Assembly: GCF_000378065.1 (NCBI RefSeq)
Contig: NZ_KB899174.1
Span: 1-39,552 of the forward strand
DNA: 39,552 nt
Origin: Porphyromonas gulae DSM 15663
GTDB taxonomy: Bacteria; Bacteroidota; Bacteroidia; Bacteroidales; Porphyromonadaceae
Direction of reading: 5' to 3'
This document shows positions 7,923 through 18,200 of this stretch, one piece after another. The position numbers were made by a program, and so were the translations under genes. Each line of letters starts with the position of its first letter. Position 1 is the first letter of the stretch. The notes below the pieces were generated by a model. It saw only the letters and a list, made by a program, of their open reading frames with translations. It was not told where the DNA came from and did no database searches.

Positions 7923-10900
7923 CTATTGCGCTCTTAGGGAATCGGGTCGAGCAAGAGAATCGATACCGATACGGGTTTCTCCGACTGTCTTAGCAGGAAG
8001 TCGCCGGCCATCGAAATCATACTTAAAGATAAGGCCAAGGCCTTGCGTCGTCAGGGACTGACGCAGATATTGATAGAGGTTATTGTAGTGGTTGTAGGCC
8101 TTAATACGAATGGAGCCGGACGGATTGATTTTATATTCGGCATCGAATTCGCCCACATAGGTATTCTGTAGATTAGGATTGTCCCGATAGCCCACATTCC
8201 CGTTAATAAGGAGACGGTTGTTCAGCAAACGACTACTCAAGAGTAGTTCTATATCCGTATCCTGAAAAGAGGTATTGGTCGTCTTGATGCTCGTTCCGAT
8301 CTGTACTTTGTCACTGAGGCTTCCGAACATATTGGTGAGTTGCTGCGACAGAGTGGTGGTGGCCACTGCCGTCCAGTTGTCCGTACCGCTTCCCGAATTG
8401 TAGACATTCTCCGGCGTATAAAACTTTCCTAAGACAAGAAGATAAACGATCTGCTTCGTCATCGAATCTTCGTTGTGGATGAGACTGCGAACCCGACGCT
8501 CCAATTCGCTGTCGGAGTTGGGTAGCTTAATGTCGAAGCTGACAGCAGGCTGCAACATGGCACCATTGATCTGAAGCAGACAATTCACCGGAATGGTAGT
8601 CCGCCTGACATCGCTCACCAGAGACTCGTCCAAGTCATTCAGATTGGCTGTCAGATTGTACTCGGCCGTTACATTCAGAGTTGCGTGCATCGGATTGCCG
8701 GCAAAATTCACGCTACTGCCTTCTTTGATGCTGAAACGTTTTTGGACAATCTGCCGGAGGTTGAAATTATAAATGCCCGACAACAGCTCCAGCCCTCCGA
8801 ATACATTCATATCCCCCAATGTATGGTAATCGATACGCAAGTCTCCAACGGCAGATCCGCGTAAGCCATCGCCGGTCTGCGGATCCAGTATCAAGTCCAC
8901 CTCTGCATCCGGTGTCACACCTACATTCATGACCAGATGGAAATCCATTTCCGGATCCCCTCCCGTAGCAGGTAGAGGCATGGGAGGCCGATCAGGAGAA
9001 GTTTCCGGTCTCCATCGCTCACGGCTTTTCGGATCTACGAATCGCAAGAAACGATACTCTTCCGCTGTCGTAGGCTGCGTAAAGTTCAACACGATATGGG
9101 TTCCTTTTTCGGAAATCAGATTGACGTCGCATCGCATCCCTCCGGGCACATCGCGCAGATATGCAGCACCCGACACATAAACTCGGCCATGTATATTGGG
9201 ATTGTCCCGCTCCGGCACGTTATAAGCAAGTATATTGCGAGCTTCGCTGACTTTCAGATCCACTTTGATGTCATCGAAAGCGCGATGTGAGATGTGCGCA
9301 TTGAGTCGGGCCGTATGCCCGTCCGGATCGCTCACCAGCATATTCTCGAAGCGCATCTGAGTAGGAGTGAATACGGCTTTCTGTCCATCGCATTTATACT
9401 CCGTATTCAAAGCCTTGACTCCGAAGGTCACCTGCTCGGCCATAACCTCCCCTTCTATGGTCAGATCGCTAAAATCACCGAAGAGCCGCATGTTTCCCGA
9501 AGCATGTCCCTCCAGCTTATGGCAAAACTCCGACAGGAAAGGTCGGATGAAGGCCACATCGGCATGCTTGGCATCGAACCGCAGATCCAGACCGGCGTGG
9601 GGATTGAACGGGCGGATGTACCCCCAAGCCGACGTACTCGTACCATCGGGGTTATGCACCAGCGCATCCAACAGAATGCTCTGCGTAGCCTTCTCCCATG
9701 AGCCGAAGGCCGATATAGGGCCCACGTCGATCCCGTTCACGGTAAAGCTCTCGCCCGTGATCCGCGCCTGCATGAACTGCCGGTCTGCGATGTCGCTCAA
9801 GACAGCCTCTCCCGTCATCTCCACATCGAGCATGTCAAAATCCACTCCGGCCAGTTCCAATATATACTTCAGACTGATATGATTCACACGGACACGAAGC
9901 GAGTCCGAAGGGGAGTTGCTGAGTACCCCCTCTGCTTCGACGGCTTTGCCTTCGCTCTTGATGGAGAGGTTGCTGACGACCAGCCGTTCCGGAGCCAATA
10001 TGGCTTCAGCCGAGGCTATCTGCCACTCGTAGCCTCCGATGCGTGCCGTGGAGCGATCCAGACGGATGTGGGTATTCAGCGAAGAATCCTTGTCCCGACG
10101 AAAATTTGTGAGCAGGGATACAAATCCATTTTTCGCACCGCGCCTATCCAACCCCATATCCAGCCGGGTACGGATACTGTCGACTGTCATCAGGGCTTGC
10201 AGGCTGAGGTCTCGTATCGAGGGTTTGCCTTCGTGGTACAAGTCCGACCGGCAGATCAGTTCGGCCTTGCCCGAGGATGAGTTCAAATTCACCTCCGTAC
10301 CCCGAAGTTCTTTGTTCATGGCCATGAGTCGGCCGGCACGAACTTGCAAGTCGAGACTTCGAAGCAATTCCGAATAGTCTCCCCTGATCCTGATGGAGTC
10401 AGCTTCGGTAACGGGGAGGCCTAAGAAGCTGCACAACTCTTTGGGCAAAGCCCCCTCCATCGCCAGACTGAGGCGCATATGCTCGGCAGGAGCTTTCTCC
10501 TGAGCCTTCTGATCCATGAGGGCGGGAAGATGAGTGCGAACCAGCCTTTGGAACAGAGCAGGCAGTGCGGAGAGGTCGAACTCGCCACTTAGCTTTCCGT
10601 GCAAAAATGGAGAAGAGAGGACGACAGAGCGATGCCCTTCGTCCCTTGCCGTGGACAGCATCACGTCGCGCAGATGAAGCCCTTTGTCCGCTGTCTGCCA
10701 GTCCAGCGTATCTATTCTTACGGTACCCGTCAGATTGTCGATCCCGTTTCCGGATAGTTCACCGGAAGATACCAACAGAGCATCGGCAGACGGGATGCCA
10801 AAGCCGGGTAGAAGCCGATCGGGATGAAGTTTGTGTGCCGTCAGATTCCACTCGAATCGGGAGGAACCACCGGAGAAAGGAAGTCCTTCGCCGGCAGAAG

Positions 10901-12377
10901 AGAGGCGGATATGACCGTTGGGGTCGTTCATGCTGAGGATACCCGACCACTTATCTCTGTCGGCCTGTGCGTCGATCGTCAGATCCTCATAGGTATAGCC
11001 TCGGTAAGTAAGCAGCGACACACGGCCGGCCAGACTTCCCGACAGGAGATTGCCGGCATCCAGACGCGTCTTCACTTTCAGGTCGAATGCCACGTGTTCC
11101 GGCCAGTCTTTTCGGCCTGCCATAAGCTGCGGCTCCAGCCTTTCGGTGGTAGCATGAGCATCCACATGCACCGGTCGCCAGAGAGAATCCAGGCCGATTT
11201 TGCCCTGTATGGTCAGAGCTCCGGCATCCGTTTCTACACGAGTTTTCAGCCGCAGATCGTCCAGTCGGCCATTGGCAGCCGCCATAATATCTATAGCTCC
11301 CAGATCGCGCATTTGCGGGGGAAACTGATCGGGGAAGATACGCTCTGCCAGCATATAGGCTCGGGGGCCGAGCTTAAGCTCATCCAGCCGGAGCCTGACA
11401 TGCATCCGCTCCTTTCCCCCTATTTCAGCCAAGCCTATGCCCGCCTGTAAGGTCAGTTCATCGCCATAGCTCATGCTGATTTCGGGCATAACGGCCTCGC
11501 CTGAACCGACTGCCAGCTCCGGTAGAGAGACTTCCAACAGATCGTCCATCGTATCGAGTGCGGGGAAGCCCCCCTTCAGATCAGAGGGACGGATTCGACC
11601 GGCCAAGTCCCTCATGCTTATAGCAGGCAAGCCGGATTCATCGGGGGAAAGGACACAGTAGCCGGAAGCTATCCGCAGATGACTGTTCTGCAAAGAGATA
11701 TGAAGACGATCCACGCCCAATGTGTCGCCCCGAAGACTGACATCGGCATGTAGCTCTTTGAGGTTGAGAGCGGTACTATTTTCCAAAAAAGAAAGGTGGC
11801 GCAGCTGTGCTTTCAGCCCCGTACTATCCACTTCAAAAAGACGCACTTTGGCATTCAAGTCATGCAACCCCAATGTCCCGGACAGAGCTTTGTGCAGCCC
11901 CGTAGCAGAGAGACGGCAGTTCCTAAGCAAGATGGTATTGATATTGAGCTGTAGCCGGCTCGGCTCTTCCGGATTTTTGCTTTTGAGGGCATCCAGAATA
12001 AACTGGATATTCAATGCCGTATCGGGGCGGGAGCGATATACATCGAATTCGCCCTTGAACAGACGCGCTGAAGAGAAGCTCAGACGCCCTCTCAAAAGGG
12101 GGAGCAGATCCAGACCTCCGGTCAAACGTTCGGCAGACACCGCAGGACGACCGGCACGATCGAAGATGACTATGTCGTTGATCTCTGCCTGTCGCCACCA
12201 GCCGATACTGATATGCCCGATTCGGACACGAGTTTCGAGAGCCTTGGACAGTTCGGTCTGCACACGTCCGGCGACGGAACGCCTCACGGACGGAATTTGC
12301 AGGATCAGATTGGGCAGAATCAGCAGACAAAAGGCCACTGTCAGCACTGCCACGACCACCCACTTGGATCGGCGCAT
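7923..12377 (-). CDS. tamB: TamB-like translocation/assembly protein (copy 1)
   Basis: A giant envelope protein of about 1484 aa with one N-terminal membrane segment (VVVAVLTVAFCLLILPNLIL) and a long AsmA/TamB-type repeated beta structure. The conserved C-terminal TamB (DUF490) domain begins near DPQTGDGLRGSAVGDLRIDY and contains the LRQIVQKRFSIKEGSSVNFAG block. TamB proteins span the periplasm and help outer-membrane protein or lipid delivery, working with a BamA-like partner, here probably TamL. Start choice: a TATCTTTG box at 12465-12472 overlaps the TTG at 12467, so translation should begin downstream, at GTG 12440 or ATG 12377; I give the ATG. It is separated from tamL by about 510 bases containing a repeat element, so it is expressed from its own promoter. 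Confidence 0.9.
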   Translation of the reverse strand: MRRSKWVVVAVLTVAFCLLILPNLILQIPSVRRSVAGRVQTELSKALETRVRIGHISIGWWRQAEINDIVIFDRAGRPAVSAERLTGGLDLLPLLRGRLSFSSARLFKGEFDVYRSRPDTALNIQFILDALKSKNPEEPSRLQLNINTILLRNCRLSATGLHKALSGTLGLHDLNAKVRLFEVDSTGLKAQLRHLSFLENSTALNLKELHADVSLRGDTLGVDRLHISLQNSHLRIASGYCVLSPDESGLPAISMRDLAGRIRPSDLKGGFPALDTMDDLLEVSLPELAVGSGEAVMPEISMSYGDELTLQAGIGLAEIGGKERMHVRLRLDELKLGPRAYMLAERIFPDQFPPQMRDLGAIDIMAAANGRLDDLRLKTRVETDAGALTIQGKIGLDSLWRPVHVDAHATTERLEPQLMAGRKDWPEHVAFDLKVKTRLDAGNLLSGSLAGRVSLLTYRGYTYEDLTIDAQADRDKWSGILSMNDPNGHIRLSSAGEGLPFSGGSSRFEWNLTAHKLHPDRLLPGFGIPSADALLVSSGELSGNGIDNLTGTVRIDTLDWQTADKGLHLRDVMLSTARDEGHRSVVLSSPFLHGKLSGEFDLSALPALFQRLVRTHLPALMDQKAQEKAPAEHMRLSLAMEGALPKELCSFLGLPVTEADSIRIRGDYSELLRSLDLQVRAGRLMAMNKELRGTEVNLNSSSGKAELICRSDLYHEGKPSIRDLSLQALMTVDSIRTRLDMGLDRRGAKNGFVSLLTNFRRDKDSSLNTHIRLDRSTARIGGYEWQIASAEAILAPERLVVSNLSIKSEGKAVEAEGVLSNSPSDSLRVRVNHISLKYILELAGVDFDMLDVEMTGEAVLSDIADRQFMQARITGESFTVNGIDVGPISAFGSWEKATQSILLDALVHNPDGTSTSAWGYIRPFNPHAGLDLRFDAKHADVAFIRPFLSEFCHKLEGHASGNMRLFGDFSDLTIEGEVMAEQVTFGVKALNTEYKCDGQKAVFTPTQMRFENMLVSDPDGHTARLNAHISHRAFDDIKVDLKVSEARNILAYNVPERDNPNIHGRVYVSGAAYLRDVPGGMRCDVNLISEKGTHIVLNFTQPTTAEEYRFLRFVDPKSRERWRPETSPDRPPMPLPATGGDPEMDFHLVMNVGVTPDAEVDLILDPQTGDGLRGSAVGDLRIDYHTLGDMNVFGGLELLSGIYNFNLRQIVQKRFSIKEGSSVNFAGNPMHATLNVTAEYNLTANLNDLDESLVSDVRRTTIPVNCLLQINGAMLQPAVSFDIKLPNSDSELERRVRSLIHNEDSMTKQIVYLLVLGKFYTPENVYNSGSGTDNWTAVATTTLSQQLTNMFGSLSDKVQIGTSIKTTNTSFQDTDIELLLSSRLLNNRLLINGNVGYRDNPNLQNTYVGEFDAEYKINPSGSIRIKAYNHYNNLYQYLRQSLTTQGLGLIFKYDFDGRRLPAKTVGETRIGIDSLARPDSLRAQ

Positions 12378-12464
12378 GACGGTGCGATAACGACGGATAA
12401 ACCGTATGAGACCGGCTGACAGTTTTTTCCTTTGACTCACGCAGATAACTTTGCTTTCAAGGAG

Positions 12465-12472
12465 CAAAGATA
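12465..12472 (-). promoter_or_regulatory. tamB1 promoter -7 box (TATCTTTG)
   Basis: Minus-strand TATCTTTG fits TAnnTTTG. The predicted start near 12457 excludes the TTG at 12467 as initiator of tamB1. A TTTCGG string further upstream is a poor -33 element. Confidence 0.5.
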
Positions 12473-12685
12473 CTTACATTCCTTAGCTTAAATACCGAAA
12501 AGAGAGCCGCGGAAGCTCCCCCAAAAGAGGAATCCTGCAAAAATCGAAAATCTGTAATATACTGTATGAAAAGCCTAACGAAATCCCCCTCCTCACTCCC
12601 GATAAAGAAAACACAAGCGACAAGACACACAAAAACGGAACTGAAAAATCCGAAATAGTCGTTCGGCAATCAAAAAATTCTCACT

Positions 12686-12785
12686 CGTCTTTTTTTCGCT
12701 TTTGGCTCGAGATTTGAAAAAAAGACGAACCGCAAATCCGAAATCATGGCGCGAGTTTCTCACAGATTTTGGTTCGCTTTTTGTT
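12686..12785. repeat. Intergenic inverted-repeat element, copy A
   Basis: Two nested palindromes. A 12-bp stem joins 12686-12697 (CGTCTTTTTTTC) to 12716-12727. A second stem joins CGAACC at 12726-12731 to GGTTCG at 12771-12776. The core TGGCGCGAG lies at 12747-12755. The same core, CGAACCGCA arms and T-rich flanks recur at 32.65-32.77 kb, and a related form lies at 22.76-22.84 kb. Confidence 0.55.
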
Positions 12786-12887
12786 TGTTGCGACTGCTCT
12801 ATCAGTAGCCGATAACAGATTTTATCACAAAAGGGTATTCGGAGTTTGGCATCGGGCTAAGGGGGCGAACTTACCCAAAAGATTCTC

Positions 12888-15215
12888 TTAGAAAGGGTAG
12901 CCGACTGCCAAATGGAAACCCACGGCATCCTTGAAGCGCGGAATATTGTAGTAACCTTTCTTGCCCGTATCGTACGGAAGGTGGAGACCGAAGCCGACAT
13001 CGACACGAACCACGAGAAATGCCAGATCGTAGCGAAGGCCGACACCGGTGCCGAGAGCAATGCTGTTCAGGAAATTGCTTATCGATCCCGCTTCGGACAG
13101 AGCACCGCCCGGACGGGAAGGATCCTCACGCAAGAGCCAGACATTACCCGCATCGAGGAAAACCGCTGCGTGAAGATCGCCGAAGAGTTTGCCCCTGTAC
13201 TCCACGTTGGCTTCGAGCTTGAACTCCCCGACCTGATCCAAATAAGAGTACAGATTGTCTTCATCGGGATTGAATCGCCCGGGGCCTATGCTACGGACGG
13301 TGAAGGCTCTGATGCTATTGGCCCCACCCACATAGAACTGCTCGCTATAGGGGGCTACCCGCATATTGCCATAGCTGTAGATCACGCCTGAGCCAAAGCG
13401 CGTTGCCAGAGACTGATTGCGGTCTATGGTATAGGTATAGCGCAACTCTCCCGTGGCTTTGATGAACTGAGAGAAGGGCACACCGATGAAATTCTTGGTG
13501 TCGCTGTACTTCTTGCCGGCAGCCAGATAGATCAGATTGAGCAGATTGCCTGCTTCCGACAGGCCGAATTGCATCCAGAGATGATGCGAACTTTTTTCAG
13601 AGACTGATTTGTTGAAAGTGTAGACATACCCCATTTGTGCAAGGAACTGACTCTGAAGGCTCAGCAGCAGGGGCGGATTGTTCGCCGTAATGGTCTGGAA
13701 GGTTTCGGTCTGATGCCCCAGGAGGTTGTAGTTCAGCTTGAGTGGGAAGATGGCATGCCGATGCTCTTTGGAGGGCTGGAATTCATAGGTGGTCGAGAAA
13801 CCGAAAGAGTACATGCTGAAGTAATGAGCCCTGTTCAGTGCCGTGGCAGAAGCCTGAAACGTGGTAGTCGTAGGATAGTAATAGTACTTGTCCAACAGGC
13901 CGGGGAATACGATCGAGGGGAAAGAGAGATTTACGGACGTATTGACGTTGTACGAATTGATGTCGATGAGATGGTTGCTGCTGCCTTCGGGGCGATTGCG
14001 GGTCTCCCACTCATAGGATCCGCCGATATTCCAAGACAGATTTTCCCCTCCTCCGAATACGTTGCGCCGAGCAAGGGCGAAATTCAGTCCCGGGCCGATG
14101 AAATCGTTGCTCTTGCTCGTGAACAAGGTCTCTAAAGATGCGTCCCACGGTTTGTCGAGCGAGGTCAACAGCCTCACATCCAACAGGTCGGAGGTGGAAT
14201 CCCGTTGCGAAAAATTGAGATCGATAACGGAGAAGGCTCCCAAACGTGCCAAGGATTTGCGCGTCGTCTCATCGTCTTTCTGCCGATACAGATTGCCGGG
14301 AAAGAAACGAAAGCGTTGGGCCAAAATCTTGGGACGAACCGGCATTTTACGATAGTAAAGGACTTTCAGGTCGTTCACTTCGAGCGAATCCGTCGGTGCT
14401 TCTCCATTCATACCCAATAGCACTGCTGTCCGTTTTCCGATCTTCCACGGACGCATGGCATGGGGAGGGGTGTCCTCCGACAGTTTGGCTCTGAGGCAGA
14501 CGGCCCCCCTCACGAGGAGGGTATCGGCCTCGTAAATAATATCTTGCGGACGAAAGTAATAATAGCCATTGTCTCTCAGCAAGGCACTGATAGTCTGACG
14601 CTCTTCATGCAGCTTTGCCAAATTGAACTGGTCTCCTTTTTGGATCAAGGTCGGAGTCTGCCTGTAGGCCAAAATACTGTCGGGAAAGGTGCTGATCGGC
14701 AGGGGGACGATACTGTCGTAATGATAGGGGGAGGCCATATCCACCGTATAAGAGACTTTGGCCTTGAGGGAGTCCTTTTTCAATGTAGTCACACTGCTTT
14801 TTACTTCGGCATCGAAGTATCCGTGTTCGCGGAGGATGTTGGTCGCCACCTTCGCCCGACTGTCGGACTTGACCTGACTGATGAAAACCGGTTTGGCTGC
14901 AAACTTGTCGAATATCCATTTCGAGATGACCGTCGAATCTCTCACGAAGCTATTGTACAACCACAATCCAAACGGCAGCTTGGGCAAGGAGGCACTGGCA
15001 CTGCCGAAAATAGCTCCATTGGGTGTGACTTTCAGTGTACTCTCAACTTCGGTCAGAGCTTGTTGGCCGGCGTGGCTCTTGTCTTGTCGGAGTATCTGAG
15101 TCTTGCCCATTCCGATATACAGCTGTTCGCCTTCCGGCAGGTTCTTCGTGGTGGAGCAGGCTCCTGCCAGTAGAGCCAAAAGGATGGGGAGGAATACTTG
15201 CCGTAATACTTTCAT
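12888..15215 (-). CDS. tamL: TamL: BamA/TamA-like outer-membrane assembly lipoprotein
   Basis: A 775-aa member of the Omp85 superfamily. The N-terminus MKVLRQVFLPILLALLAGAC is a lipoprotein signal with the acylated Cys at 20, the mark of the Bacteroidota TamL variant of TamA. Residues about 30-370 hold POTRA-type domains (for example REHGYFDAEVKSSV and LLRDNGYYYFRPQDI). The C-terminal beta-barrel covers about 375-775, with strands such as RYTYTIDRNQSLATRFGSGVIYSYG, the YVGGANSIRAFTVRSIGPG segment typical of Omp85 barrels, and the final FHLAVGYPF ending in Phe. It inserts outer-membrane proteins with TamB. tamB2 ends 7 bases upstream of this start, so the two form one operon. Confidence 0.93.
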   Translation of the reverse strand: MKVLRQVFLPILLALLAGACSTTKNLPEGEQLYIGMGKTQILRQDKSHAGQQALTEVESTLKVTPNGAIFGSASASLPKLPFGLWLYNSFVRDSTVISKWIFDKFAAKPVFISQVKSDSRAKVATNILREHGYFDAEVKSSVTTLKKDSLKAKVSYTVDMASPYHYDSIVPLPISTFPDSILAYRQTPTLIQKGDQFNLAKLHEERQTISALLRDNGYYYFRPQDIIYEADTLLVRGAVCLRAKLSEDTPPHAMRPWKIGKRTAVLLGMNGEAPTDSLEVNDLKVLYYRKMPVRPKILAQRFRFFPGNLYRQKDDETTRKSLARLGAFSVIDLNFSQRDSTSDLLDVRLLTSLDKPWDASLETLFTSKSNDFIGPGLNFALARRNVFGGGENLSWNIGGSYEWETRNRPEGSSNHLIDINSYNVNTSVNLSFPSIVFPGLLDKYYYYPTTTTFQASATALNRAHYFSMYSFGFSTTYEFQPSKEHRHAIFPLKLNYNLLGHQTETFQTITANNPPLLLSLQSQFLAQMGYVYTFNKSVSEKSSHHLWMQFGLSEAGNLLNLIYLAAGKKYSDTKNFIGVPFSQFIKATGELRYTYTIDRNQSLATRFGSGVIYSYGNMRVAPYSEQFYVGGANSIRAFTVRSIGPGRFNPDEDNLYSYLDQVGEFKLEANVEYRGKLFGDLHAAVFLDAGNVWLLREDPSRPGGALSEAGSISNFLNSIALGTGVGLRYDLAFLVVRVDVGFGLHLPYDTGKKGYYNIPRFKDAVGFHLAVGYPF

Positions 15216-15222
15216 GGGATTC

Positions 15223-18200
15223 TTATCGCTTTGTCGGAATGGTATCCGTCCGCACGGATACCGGCTCCTCTTCGGGTTTGAGAGCTTCTGCTTTCGGCAC
15301 GATGGTTTTCGTCTCTTTCTTCTTCCCGAAACGGAACAGATCGGATAGGCGCGCCAGCTTTCGGCTGATCACATAGCCGATGCCTGTCTCCGTTATTTCT
15401 CCTTCGAGCAGATTTTCATTGTTCTTTTTGTGGAAGAGTTTGAGGTGCTGTGCTCCTGATTTGTCCAGACGGTACTCCACGGATACGTTGTCCACCAATG
15501 TCCTTTCCTTGTTGGTCGGCACATTGGAGCCGGAAGCGACAGATCCTCCGATCACGACACGGATCCTGTTGTCATAGAATTGTCTGCTGAAGCTATACGT
15601 GAAGTCCGTATATGTGCCGCCTCCGTCGGTGCCATCATGACTTTCCATACCGATGTTCAGTCCGGAGCCGTCGAACACCTTGCCCAGAGCACTGTTGATC
15701 ATTCCCTGAGCGTAGCTGCTGAGTGCATTGTCAAAGTTGAACCCACTCGATTGGGAAGCCAAATAAGAACCTGTTGCCAAGAGTCCGATGGCCTGCTTCG
15801 AACGTTCCTCCGGCCCCATGCTTCGCAGCTGCGTTTGGATAGCGAAGTCCTCCGGAGCTTCGACATCAAACACCAAATCCATATTCTTGAGCGTTTCTTT
15901 GACGATGATCCCCACATCGAAATTCACCTTTCTCGACGTCTTGTTACCGCTTTCCATCACATCGGCACGTACTCGCTGTACAGCCTTGAAGTTGACGTAA
16001 GGCTCCTGCACATTGCCGCTCCATTGCACATAGCTTGAGGGATCGATGGTGAAAACCTGCTTACCCACGACGGGCAGCGTATAGCGCATGGTGCCGCCAC
16101 CGCTCATATTGTATCGGCCCGTCAGACTCATTTCCCCGTAAGCCGGCATTGTGAAGGTCATATCTCCTCCTCCTTGCAGCTCCAAATAGTCCTCATGTCC
16201 GGCCGAAAGATCCACACCCAACTGTACAACGGGATCGATATGAATCCGAACGAGCATGTTCATGCCACCGAATGAAGCTCTTTCCTTTTCCATATCGGCC
16301 TGCGAACGAATCATGATCGTATCGGAAAAGTCCATGAAGTTCACCACATCACCCATCCGACTTTCCGTTTCCAGATCTGCACCTGTATACACATACGTAC
16401 AGGAAGTGCCTCCATGAATATCCAGAGAACCCGAAATTGTAAGTGCTTGCAGAGGGCCGCGAAGGGAAAGATCAGTGGAGGCAATCAGCTTACCGTACAG
16501 CAAGTCGCCCTGATTTCTCTTGCTGTCCAACACAGTCATCTCGTCTGCCAGCATCTTCAGGTTGGCTGTCATGGCTCTGGCTCCTGTCAGGATTACTTCT
16601 CCATTAAGATTAAGACCGTCTTGGGCCTTTTCTTGTGCGCGTATCTGATAATTGTCGAAAACCAATTTGTGGCGATCGAAGACCAGCGGTTTGTCCGAGA
16701 AATAGAATGTATTGCCAATCATCGGCGAATAGACCGATGCTTCGCGCATATTCAGTCGGCCATCGATCCGGGGGCTATCCGTTTTGCCCGCAATAGCAAG
16801 TTTTCCTTCGATGAAACCGGAGAGAGAAGCTCTTTCCACTCCGATGAAAGGATTGGCAATGGCGAGTGGGAATCCGTTCAGGATGGCAGCCATATCGAGA
16901 TTGTTCTCACGGATGCCTCCATGATAGATACCATCGAGATTGAGGGCGGCATTTCCATTGTAGCTTATCTCTGCCGTTACGTAGTGCGAATGGTCGTTAC
17001 GGGGTTCATAGAACAGAGAGGATGCGATGTTGCCGATAGGCTTGCCTTCAAATTCGAACTCATTGACAGAGATATCGCCGGTAATCGTGGTGATACCGTC
17101 CTCTCCTCCCGTACGGGATAGTCGCGCATAAGCGAAAAATCTGCCGGCTAGGTTAGGAAGGGGAGACATTCGGATGTATTGTTGCAAGCGCAGGTTGCGG
17201 ATATTCAGACCTATCTCTTCCAAATCGGGAATGGTATCATTGGTCTGCACGGACAAGTATTGCCCATCCTCGCTGCTTAGCTCAAGCGAAGCAGACAGAC
17301 GTTTGTCCTCGTTTCGATAGAAGATACGATTGTCCTTGCTGGCAGTAAAACGATTGTAAGCCAACACGACAGGTTCGGATTCGATTAAGTTGAGTCCATA
17401 GCCGCTTTCGTCCCAGAATCCGTGAATCCCGATGCGGTAAGCATCCTGCTTTGCTCCATCGGCCAAATTCAGGCGCAGATTCAAACCCTGAAGGGTAGCA
17501 TCCGCCACCACTTTGCCGTACATGGCCGGCTGACGACGGAAACGATTCTTATCCATGGTCAGAGTGAGTCGGATCATACGATCATATCTGTTCAGAATCG
17601 AATCCGACACCTCTGTCGAATTGGCTGAATCCGGCGCGAACATACCGTATTGTGAGAGTGTAGCAATGTCCAGATGTAAACGATCGACACGGAGCGTATC
17701 GCGCTGCAAACCCTGTAAATCCATATACCCCTCCAACCCGTTTTCGGGCGAAATGGTCAGCTTGCCACGGATGGAATTGTATTTCATACCGTTTACCTCC
17801 ATAAGGTCGTGGAGCGGATTGTACCGATCGGCTTGGATCGTAAAGGTCGCATGAGGCAGCTCCTGAATAATCGAAGAGAGTCGCAGACGCTGAATAGAGT
17901 CATTGCGGAATGTCTCTATCTTCTTCCCGAGAGATTGGGACACGACCGTAACGGCATCTATGCCTTCTCCTACTCTGAGAGCCATTTTCAAGTCGCCCGA
18001 AACGAGATCCAGACGGATACTATCGGGATCGGTATCGGCTAATATGTCTATTCGTTCCGGTATTACTTTGTAGCGTTCGAGCTGCATGTAACAATCTTGT
18101 ACCGAGGCTTCGAACCGATGTGTCTGAGCCAAATCGCTTTTCACATGACCCTCAAGGACAAAAGCTGCCGCAAAAGTGGTGTCCGCAAAGCCCAATGCGT

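Larger units (their letters stand above)
12378..12887. other. Intergenic region between tamL and tamB1
   Basis: A 510-base gap with no convincing gene. It contains the tamB1 promoter at its left end and the inverted-repeat element at 12686-12785. Short open frames here have no recognisable features. Confidence 0.6.
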